The translations under genes were made by a program, and so were the position numbers. A DNA stretch of 64,000 nucleotides, from positions 27,314 to 91,313 of the forward strand of contig JAFYNR010000020.1 of NCBI GenBank assembly GCA_017548045.1, given 5' to 3'. The stretch comes from Clostridia bacterium. Its GTDB lineage: Bacteria; Bacillota; Clostridia; Oscillospirales; Acutalibacteraceae. Below, piece by piece: positions 51,461-60,373 of the stretch (position 1 is the stretch's first letter; each line of letters starts with the position of its first letter). Below the pieces are notes generated by a model. That model searched no databases. It saw only the letters and a program-made list of their open reading frames with translations, and was not told where the DNA came from.

Positions 51461-52303
51461 TTAACCGAGATTTTTAAGGAATTCAACCGCCGCACCGATA
51501 TCCTTTGCAGGGTCGTCGCCCACTTCTCTTTCAATGGTAAGGAAGCCCTTGTAGCCGATATCCTCAAGTGCGTTGAGGTATTCGGGCCAGCGCACACTGC
51601 CTTCGCCCAGAGGAACCTCAAGGAAGGAATCTTCCGTGATTATAACGTCCTTCTTAAGACCGTAAACGATTTCGGGATCCTTATAGAAAATCTGCTTGCC
51701 GTCCTTTGCGTGGGTGTGAACGATGTATTTCTGCAGGTTGTAAACGCCCTGAACGGGATCGTCGCCCGTAACCATAACAAGGTTTGCGGGGTCAAGGTTA
51801 ACGCCTACACCCGTTGAGCCCAGTGAATCAAGGAATTCCTTGAGAACCGCTGAGGTTTCGGGTCCTGTTTCGATTGCAAAGTGTGCGCCGATGCTGTCTG
51901 CATAGCGTGAAAGCTCAAAGCAGGCTTCCTGCATAACCTTGTATCTGTCAACACTGCTGTCAGAGGGTACAACGCCGATGTGAGTTGTAACAACGTCGGT
52001 GCCCAGCTCCTTTGCAAGGTCGATGATTCTCTTTGATTTTTCAATCTTTTCGGGGTTTCTGTCTGCAAAGCAGAAGCCGCCTCCGCCAAGGTCGCCGCAG
52101 AGTGCCGAAATAACGAGGCCGTTGTCGGCAACAAGATTTCTGAAATCAGCCCTTTTCTGAGCGTTCATATTTTCGGGAGCCATTTCTCCTCTGGTTGAAT
52201 AAACCTGAATACCCTGTGCGCCAACCGCCGCAGCCTTCTTCACTGCCGTGGGGATATCTGTTCTGAAACTGTCGATGATAACACCGATAGGAAATCTGCC
52301 CAT
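51461..52303 (-). CDS. Sugar phosphate isomerase/epimerase (TIM barrel) 2
   Basis: 280 residues of the same family as its downstream neighbour but clearly distinct in sequence. Metal-site blocks: TTHIGVVPSDS, FAIETGPETS, NLDPANLVM and VHTHAKDGK. I use the ATG at 52303 with AAGGAG upstream; 14 further in-frame codons pass through the promoter. Paired isomerases facing a Gfo/Idh dehydrogenase suggest a pathway for an unusual sugar or inositol. Confidence 0.86.
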   Translation of the reverse strand: MGRFPIGVIIDSFRTDIPTAVKKAAAVGAQGIQVYSTRGEMAPENMNAQKRADFRNLVADNGLVISALCGDLGGGGFCFADRNPEKIEKSKRIIDLAKELGTDVVTTHIGVVPSDSSVDRYKVMQEACFELSRYADSIGAHFAIETGPETSAVLKEFLDSLGSTGVGVNLDPANLVMVTGDDPVQGVYNLQKYIVHTHAKDGKQIFYKDPEIVYGLKKDVIITEDSFLEVPLGEGSVRWPEYLNALEDIGYKGFLTIEREVGDDPAKDIGAAVEFLKNLG

Positions 52304-52335
52304 AATTATTCTCCTTACAGGTAAAGTTTGATTTA

Positions 52336-52364
52336 ATGATATCAAAGGTTTATCGGAATATCAA
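52336..52364 (-). promoter_or_regulatory. Promoter of the isomerase pair
   Basis: On minus: TTGATA (52364-52359), 17 bases, TATCAT (52341-52336). A TTTGAT/ATCAAA inverted repeat overlaps the -10. Confidence 0.65.
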
Positions 52365-52382
52365 GTTTTTTTTATAATTAAC

Positions 52383-52410
52383 TTTACATTTTTTAAATTT
52401 GTGATATATT
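52383..52410 (+). promoter_or_regulatory. Promoter of the divergent oxidoreductase-nagB unit
   Basis: TTTACA at 52383-52388 and TATATT at 52405-52410, 16 bases apart. Confidence 0.55.
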
Positions 52411-52457
52411 ATTTAATAGGTAATTTTGACTTTCATTATATTATCGGAGGTAAGCGT

Positions 52458-53522
52458 ATGTCAAAAATCAAGGTTGCGGTTATCGGCTGCGGAACAATTG
52501 CGAATTCAGCCCACATTCCCGCATATATTAAGAATGATGAGGTTGAAATCAAATACTTCTGCGATATTATTCCCGAAAGAGCCGAGGCGGCTGTTGAAAA
52601 GTACGGCTGCGGCACGGCAGTTGCGGATTATCACGATTTCCTCAACGACCCCGAGCTTGATGCGGTTTCGGTTTGCACTCACAACGATTTTCACTCAATA
52701 ATATCCATTGACTTCCTCAGGGCGGGCAAGCACGTGCTTTGCGAAAAGCCTGCCGCAAGAATTCTTTCGGAAGCACTTGAAATGCAGAAGGCCGCAAACG
52801 AAACGGGCAAGATTCTCAACATCGGCGTATGCAACCGCTTCAATACCTACGTAATGAAAATCAAGGAGCTTATCGACAGCGGCGAGCTTGGCGAGGTTTA
52901 CCACGTTTACGCATCCTTCAGAGCCTTCCGTTCAATTCCCGGTATCGGCGGCGATTTTACCACAAAGGCAAAGTCCGGCGGCGGTGCGCTCATTGACTGG
53001 GGCGTTCACTACCTTGACCTTATAATGTATTGCTGCGGCGACCCCAAGCCTCTTACCGCTTCGGGTGAGGCATTCTGCAAGCTGGGTAAGGATATTCCCA
53101 ATTACACTTACAAGGGTATGTGGGCGAGCGATACGGCGGATATGAACGGTACATACGACGTTGACGATTCCGTTACTGGCATTGTGCGTACAAGCGGACC
53201 TGTTATCACCTTCAACGGTGCCTGGGCACAGAATATAGGCGAAAGCGAAACCTATATTGACTTTTTGGGCGATAAGGCAGGCATACGCCTCAGCTACTGC
53301 TCAAACTTCCGAATGTGGAGCGTTAAAAACGGTATGCTCGCCGAAACGAAGGTTGAAGCACGCGAAACAAATATGTATGAAAATGAAATCAACGATTTCA
53401 TCAGATGCATAAAATCGGGTTACAGAAATCAGCAGTATATTGACAGCACGGTAAAAACCTCAAAAATATTGCAGGCAATATACGATTCATCCGAAAACCA
53501 TTGCGAAATAAAAATTTCCTGA
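52458..53522 (+). CDS. Gfo/Idh/MocA-family oxidoreductase
   Basis: 354 residues: Rossmann block KVAVIGCGTIANSAHIP (about 4-20) and the CEKPAAR lysine loop near 95-101; the C-terminal domain has GGGALIDWGVHYLDLIMY with the usual Asp and His. GGAGG upstream of the ATG at 52458 fixes the start. It lies back to back with the isomerase pair and runs into nagB, so it probably oxidises a sugar for entry into the amino-sugar/hexose pool. A paralogue is at 22135. Confidence 0.88.
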   Translation: MSKIKVAVIGCGTIANSAHIPAYIKNDEVEIKYFCDIIPERAEAAVEKYGCGTAVADYHDFLNDPELDAVSVCTHNDFHSIISIDFLRAGKHVLCEKPAARILSEALEMQKAANETGKILNIGVCNRFNTYVMKIKELIDSGELGEVYHVYASFRAFRSIPGIGGDFTTKAKSGGGALIDWGVHYLDLIMYCCGDPKPLTASGEAFCKLGKDIPNYTYKGMWASDTADMNGTYDVDDSVTGIVRTSGPVITFNGAWAQNIGESETYIDFLGDKAGIRLSYCSNFRMWSVKNGMLAETKVEARETNMYENEINDFIRCIKSGYRNQQYIDSTVKTSKILQAIYDSSENHCEIKIS

Positions 53523-53539
53523 AGAAAGGGTTAGATATT

Positions 53540-54262
53540 ATGGAAATCAGAATTTTTAAGAATGATGCCGAAATCGGCGTGGCAGCAGGCAAGCTTTTCT
53601 GCGATTTTGTCAAGGAGAATCCCTCCTGCGTACTTGGTCTCGCAACGGGTGCAACTCCCGTTCCCACCTATAATTACATCGCTGCTGAGTATGAGGCAGG
53701 CAACGTAAGCTTCAAGGACGTAAAGACCTTCAACCTTGATGAATACTGCGACCTTCCCAAAACTCATAAGAACAGCTACTACACCTTTATGAACGAGAAC
53801 CTTTTCTCAAAGCTCGATATTAATCTTGATAACGTGGGCTTCCTTGACGGCAATGCACCTGACCCCGAGGCGGAAAGTGAACGCTATGCGGCGGATATCG
53901 CTTCAAAGGGCGGCATCGACATTCAGCTTCTGGGTATCGGCAGAAACGGTCACATTGCATTCAACGAGCCCTCAGACGAATTTACCGGCGAAAGCCACAA
54001 GATCAAGCTTACCGACAGCACAATCGAAGCAAACTCAATCTATTTTGACGATATTCCCATGCCCCGTTACGCTATGACAATGGGCATCGGCTCAATTATG
54101 AAGTCAAAGAAAATCGTGCTTATCGCAACAGGCGCATCAAAGGCAGAGGCGGTAAAGGCAATGATTAACGGCCCCGTTACTCCTCAGTGCCCCGCATCAA
54201 TTCTTCAGCAGCACGGGGATGCGGTTATCTTCCTTGACGAAGCGGCTGCAAGCCTGCTTTGA
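53540..54262 (+). CDS. nagB: Glucosamine-6-phosphate deaminase
   Basis: Converts glucosamine-6-phosphate to fructose-6-phosphate and ammonia. 240 residues with LATGATPVPTYN (about 34-45), the catalytic FNLDEYCDL (about 66-74) and IGRNGHIAFNEPSDEF (about 133-148). The ATG at 53540 follows AAAGGG; earlier in-frame codons overlap the previous gene. It is 17 bases after the oxidoreductase, so likely one operon. No nagA is seen. Confidence 0.95.
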   Translation: MEIRIFKNDAEIGVAAGKLFCDFVKENPSCVLGLATGATPVPTYNYIAAEYEAGNVSFKDVKTFNLDEYCDLPKTHKNSYYTFMNENLFSKLDINLDNVGFLDGNAPDPEAESERYAADIASKGGIDIQLLGIGRNGHIAFNEPSDEFTGESHKIKLTDSTIEANSIYFDDIPMPRYAMTMGIGSIMKSKKIVLIATGASKAEAVKAMINGPVTPQCPASILQQHGDAVIFLDEAAASLL

Positions 54263-54285
54263 TTCACACCGAGAGGTAAAAAACA

Positions 54286-56217
54286 ATGGATAAGAAAACT
54301 TTTTATATAACCACGCCGATTTATTATCCTTCAGATAAGCTTCATATCGGCCACACCTATTCAACCGTAGCGGCTGACACAATGGCTCGCTACAAGCGCT
54401 TTCAGGGCTATGACACCTTCTTTCTGACAGGTACGGATGAGCACGGTCAGAAAATCGAGGATAAAGCAAAGGAAGCAGGCGTTACTCCCAAGGAGTACGT
54501 TGACAATATTGTTGCAGGTATCAAGGATTTATGGAAGCTGATGAACATTTCGAACGATAAGTTCATCCGCACCACCGACGATTACCACGAAAAGGCAGTT
54601 CAGAAGATATTCACCAAAATGTATGAAAAGGGTGATATCTACAAGGGTCATTACGAGGGTCTTTACTGCAAGCCCTGTGAATCCTTCTGGACCGAAACCC
54701 AGGCTGTTGACGGTAAATGCCCCGACTGCGGCAGACCCGTCACCAAAGAGCGTGAGGAGGCATACTTCTTCAAGCTTTCAGCCTATGCCGACAAGCTTCT
54801 CAAATATTACGAAGACCATCCCGGCTTCATTGAGCCTCAGAGCAGACAGAACGAAATGGTGAATAACTTCATCAAGCCCGGTCTGCAGGATCTGTGCGTA
54901 TCCCGTTCATCCTTCAAGTGGGGTATTCCCGTGCCCGTAAATGAAGACCACGTTATCTACGTATGGCTTGATGCGCTTACCAACTACGTTACCGCTCTGG
55001 GCTTCGGCTCCGAGGATGACACAATGTATAAGAAATTCTGGCCTGCGGACGTTCACCTTATCGGTAAGGATATCATCCGCTTCCACACAATTTACTGGCC
55101 CGCATTCCTTATGTCACTTGATGAGCCTCTGCCCGAAAAGGTTTACGGCCACGGCTGGGTGCTTCTTGAAGGCGGCAAGATGAGTAAGTCAAAGGGCAAC
55201 GTTGTTGACCCCGTTATTCTTGCGGAAAGATACGGCGTAGACGCCCTTCGTTACTACCTTCTCAGAGAAATCGCCTTCGGTTCAGACGGCATTTTCTCCA
55301 ACGAAAATCTCATCAACAGAATAAATTCGGACCTTGCAAACGACCTTGGCAACCTTGTTTCAAGAACCGTTGCAATGGTGCAGAAATATTTCGGCGGCAC
55401 AATTCCCGAAGCCCGTGAGGCAGGGGAGTTTGACGCTGACCTCAAAGCTCTTGCGAATTCAACCAAGGGTGATGCCGAGGCTGAGCTTGATAAGCTGAAT
55501 TTCTCGGTTGCACTTACGAATATCTGGAAGTTCGTTTCAAGAACAAACAAGTATATCGACGAAACCGCACCCTGGGCACTTGCAAAGGATGAAGCGAAGC
55601 AGGCAAGGCTTGCAGAGGTTATGTATAACCTTTGCGAAAGCATCAGAATTATCTCAATTCTTATTGCTCCCTTTATGCCCGAAACGTCTGCGAAAATCAG
55701 AGCACAGCTCGGTCTTTCAGACGGCTTTGAGTGGGAAGAATGCGGCGTGTTCGGCAAGGAAGCAAGCTATACGGTTGTGAAGGGTGATATAATCTTCCCC
55801 AGAATCGACCTTGAAAAGGAGCTTGCAGAGCTTGAAGCGGCTAAGGCTGCGGCTGAGCCCGTAAATCCTCTTAAAGAAGAAATTCAGGGCATTGCAAAAA
55901 TCGGCATTGAGGATTTTGCAAAGGTTGACCTGAGAGTTGCAAAAATCACAGCCTGCGAACCCGTAAAGAAAGCAAAGAAGCTTCTTAAGCTCACTCTCGA
56001 CGACGGTACGGGCGACCCCAGAACCGTTGCATCGGGTATTGCGCTTTACTACAAGCCCGAGGAGCTTATCGGCAAGAGCATTATTCTTGTTTCAAACCTT
56101 AAGCCCGTAACGCTCTGCGGCGTTGAAAGCCACGGAATGATCGTTGCCGCCGACGCCGGCGAGGACGTAAAGGTTATCTTTGTTGACGGTGTTCCTGCAG
56201 GAAGTAAGGTAAGATAA
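54286..56217 (+). CDS. metG: Methionyl-tRNA synthetase
   Basis: 643 residues, class I synthetase. HIGH is at 20-23, the zinc-binding CKPC...CPDC knuckle near 127-147, KMSKSKGN near 297-304, and a C-terminal EMAP-type tRNA-binding domain from about 540 (FAKVDLRVAKITACEPV), which makes dimers. AGAGG upstream of the ATG. The nagB gene ends 23 bases before it with no visible terminator, and tatD begins three bases after its stop. Confidence 0.97.
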   Translation: MDKKTFYITTPIYYPSDKLHIGHTYSTVAADTMARYKRFQGYDTFFLTGTDEHGQKIEDKAKEAGVTPKEYVDNIVAGIKDLWKLMNISNDKFIRTTDDYHEKAVQKIFTKMYEKGDIYKGHYEGLYCKPCESFWTETQAVDGKCPDCGRPVTKEREEAYFFKLSAYADKLLKYYEDHPGFIEPQSRQNEMVNNFIKPGLQDLCVSRSSFKWGIPVPVNEDHVIYVWLDALTNYVTALGFGSEDDTMYKKFWPADVHLIGKDIIRFHTIYWPAFLMSLDEPLPEKVYGHGWVLLEGGKMSKSKGNVVDPVILAERYGVDALRYYLLREIAFGSDGIFSNENLINRINSDLANDLGNLVSRTVAMVQKYFGGTIPEAREAGEFDADLKALANSTKGDAEAELDKLNFSVALTNIWKFVSRTNKYIDETAPWALAKDEAKQARLAEVMYNLCESIRIISILIAPFMPETSAKIRAQLGLSDGFEWEECGVFGKEASYTVVKGDIIFPRIDLEKELAELEAAKAAAEPVNPLKEEIQGIAKIGIEDFAKVDLRVAKITACEPVKKAKKLLKLTLDDGTGDPRTVASGIALYYKPEELIGKSIILVSNLKPVTLCGVESHGMIVAADAGEDVKVIFVDGVPAGSKVR

Positions 56218-56220
56218 ACT

Positions 56221-56988
56221 ATGAACAATATCTTTGACAGTCATGCACATTACGACAGCGAGGCTTTCGATGCTGACCGAAAAGAGCTTTTAAGCGCCCT
56301 GCCCACGCAGGGCGTTTGCGGCATTATAAATTGCGGCAGTGATATGGCATCATCGCTGAAAAGCCTTGAGCTTGCAGATGAATTTGATTACGTTTATGCC
56401 GCCTGCGGAGTGCATCCCCACGAAGCGGAGGGTTGTAAGCAGGGCTATATTTCCGTGCTTGAAAAGCTTTGTAAGGAGAAAAAATGCGTTGCGGTAGGCG
56501 AAATCGGTCTTGATTATCACTATGATTTTTCGCCCCGTGACATTCAGCAGAGAGTGTTTGAAGAGCAGCTTGCCCTCGCAAAAGAGCTTGACCTGCCTGT
56601 TGTTATTCACGACAGAGAAGCACACGAGGATACTTTTAATCTTCTGAAAAAATACAGACCCAAGGGTGTTGTGCACTGTTTTTCGGGCTCGGCTGAAATG
56701 GCAAAGGAGATCGTGAAGCTGGGTATGTATATCGGTCTTGGCGGTGCGGTAACCTTCAAAAACGCACGCAAGCCCCGTGAGGTTGCGGAAACCGTGCCTG
56801 CCGAAAGGCTTCTTATCGAAACCGACTGCCCTTATATGACACCCGTGCCCTTCAGAGGCAAACGCTGTGATTCTTCTTTCATACCTTACACGGCAGAGGT
56901 TATTGCCGAGGTGAGGGGAGTTACACCTCAGGAAATTCTTGGTTTGACAAGGGATAATGCAAATAAACTTTTCGGATTGGAGCTTTAA
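56221..56988 (+). CDS. tatD: TatD-family metal-dependent DNase
   Basis: 255-residue TIM-barrel hydrolase. Metal ligands: DSHAHYD (His8, His10), VGEIGLDYHYD, VIHDREAHEDT, HCFSGSAEMA and ETDCPYMTP. In other Bacillota metG and tatD also adjoin; the enzyme is linked to DNA repair and RNA-end processing. Starts three bases after metG. Confidence 0.94.
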   Translation: MNNIFDSHAHYDSEAFDADRKELLSALPTQGVCGIINCGSDMASSLKSLELADEFDYVYAACGVHPHEAEGCKQGYISVLEKLCKEKKCVAVGEIGLDYHYDFSPRDIQQRVFEEQLALAKELDLPVVIHDREAHEDTFNLLKKYRPKGVVHCFSGSAEMAKEIVKLGMYIGLGGAVTFKNARKPREVAETVPAERLLIETDCPYMTPVPFRGKRCDSSFIPYTAEVIAEVRGVTPQEILGLTRDNANKLFGLEL

Positions 56989-56990
56989 AA

Positions 56991-57737
56991 ATGTTTTTAC
57001 ACGAAAAAACCTATGATATTGATGAACTCGCAAGGCATAATCTGCATATACATACCCGTTTTTCGGGCTGTGCAAAGCCCGAAATGAAGGCGAGGGATAT
57101 CGTTCTCACCGCCGAAAAAGCAGGGCTTGAAATGATAGCTATGACCGACCATAACTACATAGACAGGCAGAATGCGGTTGCACAGCAGAGATACGATATT
57201 CTCCGTGAAATTGCAGATATGGATACAAAGGTCAAGGTTTACGTTGGTGCGGAGCTTTCCGCCTACGGAATCGGCAAATTTGCCGACGATATTGCCTGCG
57301 ATAAATCTCTGGATTACAGGCTTTACACCACCAACCATTTCCATCTCAAGTATTGGGAGCACCCCGAAAACAAAACGCCCCGAGGCTACGTTGAGCATAT
57401 GCTTGCCATCATTGACGGCGTAATCGAAAGCGGCAGAGTGGATTGCTTTGCACATCCCTTTATGTCGGGCTATATTCACGCTTTTGATGATTTCAAGGAT
57501 GTTACGAGAGCTTATACAGATAACGACCTGGGCGATATAATGGCAAAGGCAAACAGCCGTGAAATTGCCTGGGAAATCAACCTTCCCGCCGTGAGAAAGG
57601 ATCCGGATTTCCACCGCAGATATTTCAATATCGGCAGAGAAGTGGGCGTAACCTTCAATATGGGAACGGATGCCCACCTGCTTTGCAACGTTGACCCCAA
57701 GCAGTTTGCAGAGGAACTGAAAAAAGCACTTTATTAA
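56991..57737 (+). CDS. PHP-domain phosphoesterase
   Basis: 248 residues. HNLHIHTRFSGCA (about 16-28), MTDHNYI (about 54-60), VGAELSAYG, CFAHPFMSGY and MGTDAHLL carry the metal ligands of the PHP fold. Length suits nucleoside 3',5'-bisphosphatases or histidinol-phosphatases; the sequence alone does not decide. Because the his operon in this window lacks a histidinol-phosphatase, this gene and the PHP gene at 23134 are candidates, though neither is adjacent to it. Starts two bases after tatD. Confidence 0.85.
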   Translation: MFLHEKTYDIDELARHNLHIHTRFSGCAKPEMKARDIVLTAEKAGLEMIAMTDHNYIDRQNAVAQQRYDILREIADMDTKVKVYVGAELSAYGIGKFADDIACDKSLDYRLYTTNHFHLKYWEHPENKTPRGYVEHMLAIIDGVIESGRVDCFAHPFMSGYIHAFDDFKDVTRAYTDNDLGDIMAKANSREIAWEINLPAVRKDPDFHRRYFNIGREVGVTFNMGTDAHLLCNVDPKQFAEELKKALY

Positions 57738-57745
57738 GCAAAGAA

Positions 57746-57788
57746 ACAGGCTTGCATAGGAAAAACCTATACAAGCCTGTGTTTTTTA
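57746..57788. terminator. Terminator of the metG-tatD-PHP unit
   Basis: ACAGGCTTGCATAGG and CCTATACAAGCCTGT (15-base arms, one mismatch), a five-A loop and GTTTTTT. It also faces the lipoprotein gene. Confidence 0.9.
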
Positions 57789-57798
57789 TGTATGCGGA

Positions 57799-58698
57799 TT
57801 AATACTTGAAGTTCTTGTAGAATACGTGAGCTGAACCTGTTGCGTTGCCGCCGCCTGCTGTGTCGATAACAACGTTGATATCGAATTCAACAGTGAGAGT
57901 AATGAGATGACCTGTTGCTGCATCGATTTCAGCCTTAACAACTGCGTTGTTGTAGCTTTCTTCGATAACTGCACCTGAAACAACCTGACCTACTGCTGCG
58001 TAGATAACGGGAGCTGTCTTGTGGTCGAAGTAGCTCTTATCAAGATCGCCAACGCAGATACCGCACTTGTCGATGGGAGCCTTTGTCCATGATTCTGACT
58101 TTGAAGCCTTGCTGGTGCCGGGCTTAACGTTGAGAACGATTGTGTATTTGCCGTTGTTCTCTGTGCACTTTGCACCTGTAAGGTCAGCCTCTGTAAGAGT
58201 GCTCTTTCTGAGGTAGTGGTGAGGAACATCGCTTTCCCATTCGCCCTTTGCCACGTCCATGGTGTATTTGTTTTCAGCGCCGATGCCCATAAAGCTGTAA
58301 ACAAGGTCGCCGAATGTTTTAAGAAGGAAGCCTGCGTTAAGAGTTTCGTTATCTGTGTAACGCTCTTTGTTGAAGCCTACCTTTGCAGCGTATGCATCGT
58401 TGATTGTCTTGTTGTAAAGAGCAAGGATTTCAGCAGTTGTTTCGGGAGCCTTCTCGATTGCGGGAAGTGTTGATTCTGCTTCGGTTGATTCCTCAGCGGC
58501 TGAAGGGTCTTCTGCCGAGGGGTCTTCTGCAGATACGTCGTCTGATGCTGCTTCTGTTGATTCTTCAACGGGAGCTTCATCGGTTACTTCTTCTGCTGCT
58601 GTTGTTGTGGTGGTGGTTTCGTCTTCTGTGTTTCCGCCGCAGGCTGCAAAGCCAAGAAGCATTGCAAGTGCAAGCAGAAGTGCAAGAATTTTTTTCAT
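57799..58698 (-). CDS. Predicted lipoprotein of unknown function
   Basis: 299 residues. A lipoprotein signal is clear: MKKILALLLALAMLLGFAAC with the lipidated Cys at 20. Residues 24-75 are a low-complexity acidic Thr/Glu/Ser/Ala spacer with two AEDPS units, typical of a wall-spanning linker. The remaining 220 residues form a folded domain with no family I recognise; a weak two-part beta pattern ends in VFYKNFKY. AAAGGAG precedes the ATG. It could be a substrate-binding or envelope protein. Confidence 0.8.
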   Translation of the reverse strand: MKKILALLLALAMLLGFAACGGNTEDETTTTTTAAEEVTDEAPVEESTEAASDDVSAEDPSAEDPSAAEESTEAESTLPAIEKAPETTAEILALYNKTINDAYAAKVGFNKERYTDNETLNAGFLLKTFGDLVYSFMGIGAENKYTMDVAKGEWESDVPHHYLRKSTLTEADLTGAKCTENNGKYTIVLNVKPGTSKASKSESWTKAPIDKCGICVGDLDKSYFDHKTAPVIYAAVGQVVSGAVIEESYNNAVVKAEIDAATGHLITLTVEFDINVVIDTAGGGNATGSAHVFYKNFKY

Positions 58699-58746
58699 TG
58701 GAATATCTCCTTTACATTATAATAATACCTTATCGGTATTGATTCC

Positions 58747-60231
58747 TTAAACAGATTCCGCGAATCTCATAAATGCGGCAAAGCCTTCCTCCGTGCGCTT
58801 GAATACACCTGCGTGCTCAAGCACGGTTGCAAATACCTTGCCTACCTCCGCTTCGAGAATGTTCATCACGTTCTCGGCTGTAACCTTGCCGTAAGCAGGC
58901 AGGAATTCCTCCACCCAATCGGCGTGGCTTGCGGTAAGCGAATTATCACGCAGATTCTTGCCGTTTACCATTGCATCCGCAAGGGCTTCAAGCTCGGTTT
59001 TGAGTCTGGGAGGTAATACCGCAAGACCCATAACCTCAATAAGACCGATATTTTCCTTTTTAATATGATGAAGCTCGGCGTGGGGATGATAAACGCCCAT
59101 GGGATGCTCGTCGGTTGTGATGTTGTTGCGAAGCACAAGGTCAAGCTCGTACTTTGCGCCCCTGCGCCTTGCAATGGGGGTGATTGTGTTGTGAGGTGCG
59201 TCGGTATGCGCGAAAATGAAAGCATCCTCATCTGTATATTCACGCCATTTTGCAAGAATTTTATCTGCAAGGTCAACAAGCTTTTCGGGGCTGTCTGAAA
59301 GAAGCCTGATTGTTGACATAGGCCATTTTACAATGCCTGCCTCAACGTCCTCAAAGCCTTTGAAGGTGAGCTTTTTCTCAATGGGAGCACGCTCCATTGC
59401 AAATTCGTATCTGCCGCCCTGGAAATGCTCGTGGCTGAGAATTGAGCCGCCTACGATGGGCAGGTCTGCATTTGAGCCTACGAAATAGTGGGGGAAGAGT
59501 GTAACGAATTCAAGAAGCTTGGCGAAAGCACTGCGGTCAATTTTCATAGGTGTATGACTGCCGTTGAAAACGATGCAATGTTCGTTGTAATAAACGTAGG
59601 GAGAATACTGCATAAACCAGCCCGAATTATCAATGGTAATAGGGATGATTCTGTGATTCTGCCTTGCAGGGAAATCAACTCTGCCTGCGTAGCCCTCACA
59701 CTCTCTGCAAAGCTGGCACTTGGGGTAGCCCGACTGAGGCGCATTCTTTGCCGCGGCAATAGCCTTGGGGTCCTTTTCAGGCTTTGAAAGGTTAACGGTG
59801 ATATCGATTGTGCCGTATTCGCCGCTGTACTGCCATTTAAGGTCCTTTGCGATTCTGTCACGGCGGATATAATTGGTATCACAACTGAAATTATAGTAAT
59901 AATCCGTTGCCTTTTCGGGGCTTTCCTCATAGAGTGAACGGAATTTACCGATAACCTGAGAAGGACGGGGAGTGAGCGCACCCATAAGTGCGGTGTCAAA
60001 CAAATCTCTGTATGTAACCGAATCTTCGATTATGCCCTTTTCAGCTGCATAGTCGCAAAGACCGTCAAGGATTTCGTTTATTTCACCTTCCGCTTCGGGG
60101 CAGGTGTCGTCATAAGCATCCTTTTTCAGAAGATAAAGCACGCTGTTTGTGCAGTAAGGTCTGTCACATTCTTCGATAAGCCCTTTTTTTACCGCATAAG
60201 AGAGCAGGGCTTTAATATATGTATCTGCCAT
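58747..60231 (-). CDS. galT: UTP-hexose-1-phosphate uridylyltransferase (type 2 GalT)
   Basis: 494 residues, the long Bacillota type of GalT. The active-site block ILSHEHFQGGRYEF near 275-288 carries the nucleophilic His, and Cys residues of a zinc site are in PKCQLCRECEGY near 175-186. It transfers UMP between UDP-glucose and galactose-1-phosphate in the Leloir pathway. The ATG at 60231 has AGAGGT upstream. No galK or galE is adjacent. A small hairpin (AATACC/GGTATT, 58725-58741) follows. Confidence 0.93.
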   Translation of the reverse strand: MADTYIKALLSYAVKKGLIEECDRPYCTNSVLYLLKKDAYDDTCPEAEGEINEILDGLCDYAAEKGIIEDSVTYRDLFDTALMGALTPRPSQVIGKFRSLYEESPEKATDYYYNFSCDTNYIRRDRIAKDLKWQYSGEYGTIDITVNLSKPEKDPKAIAAAKNAPQSGYPKCQLCRECEGYAGRVDFPARQNHRIIPITIDNSGWFMQYSPYVYYNEHCIVFNGSHTPMKIDRSAFAKLLEFVTLFPHYFVGSNADLPIVGGSILSHEHFQGGRYEFAMERAPIEKKLTFKGFEDVEAGIVKWPMSTIRLLSDSPEKLVDLADKILAKWREYTDEDAFIFAHTDAPHNTITPIARRRGAKYELDLVLRNNITTDEHPMGVYHPHAELHHIKKENIGLIEVMGLAVLPPRLKTELEALADAMVNGKNLRDNSLTASHADWVEEFLPAYGKVTAENVMNILEAEVGKVFATVLEHAGVFKRTEEGFAAFMRFAESV

Positions 60232-60264
60232 AATATACCTCTTTTTGCATTGTAAGGTAGATAC

Positions 60265-60293
60265 ATTATACACTTTACTTCCCGTATGTGCAA
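60265..60293 (-). promoter_or_regulatory. Promoter of galT
   Basis: On minus: TTGCAC (60293-60288), 17 bases, TATAAT (60270-60265). Confidence 0.75.
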
Positions 60294-60342
60294 GCATTAT
60301 GTTTAAATTTTGTTAATAAAGCTATATGATTTTTCCTTTTAA

Positions 60343-60353
60343 TATGCTAAAAT
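60343..60353 (+). promoter_or_regulatory. Extended -10 promoter for the membrane protein
   Basis: TATGCTAAAAT with no good -35 at 17 bases; the TG extension could compensate. Confidence 0.5.
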
Positions 60354-60373
60354 GGTAAAAAGGAGATGATTCA

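Noticed and set aside
56350-57677. Two long minus-strand frames opposite tatD and the PHP gene
   Set aside because: Both mirror conserved metal-site motifs of the plus-strand genes; no promoter or ribosome binding site.
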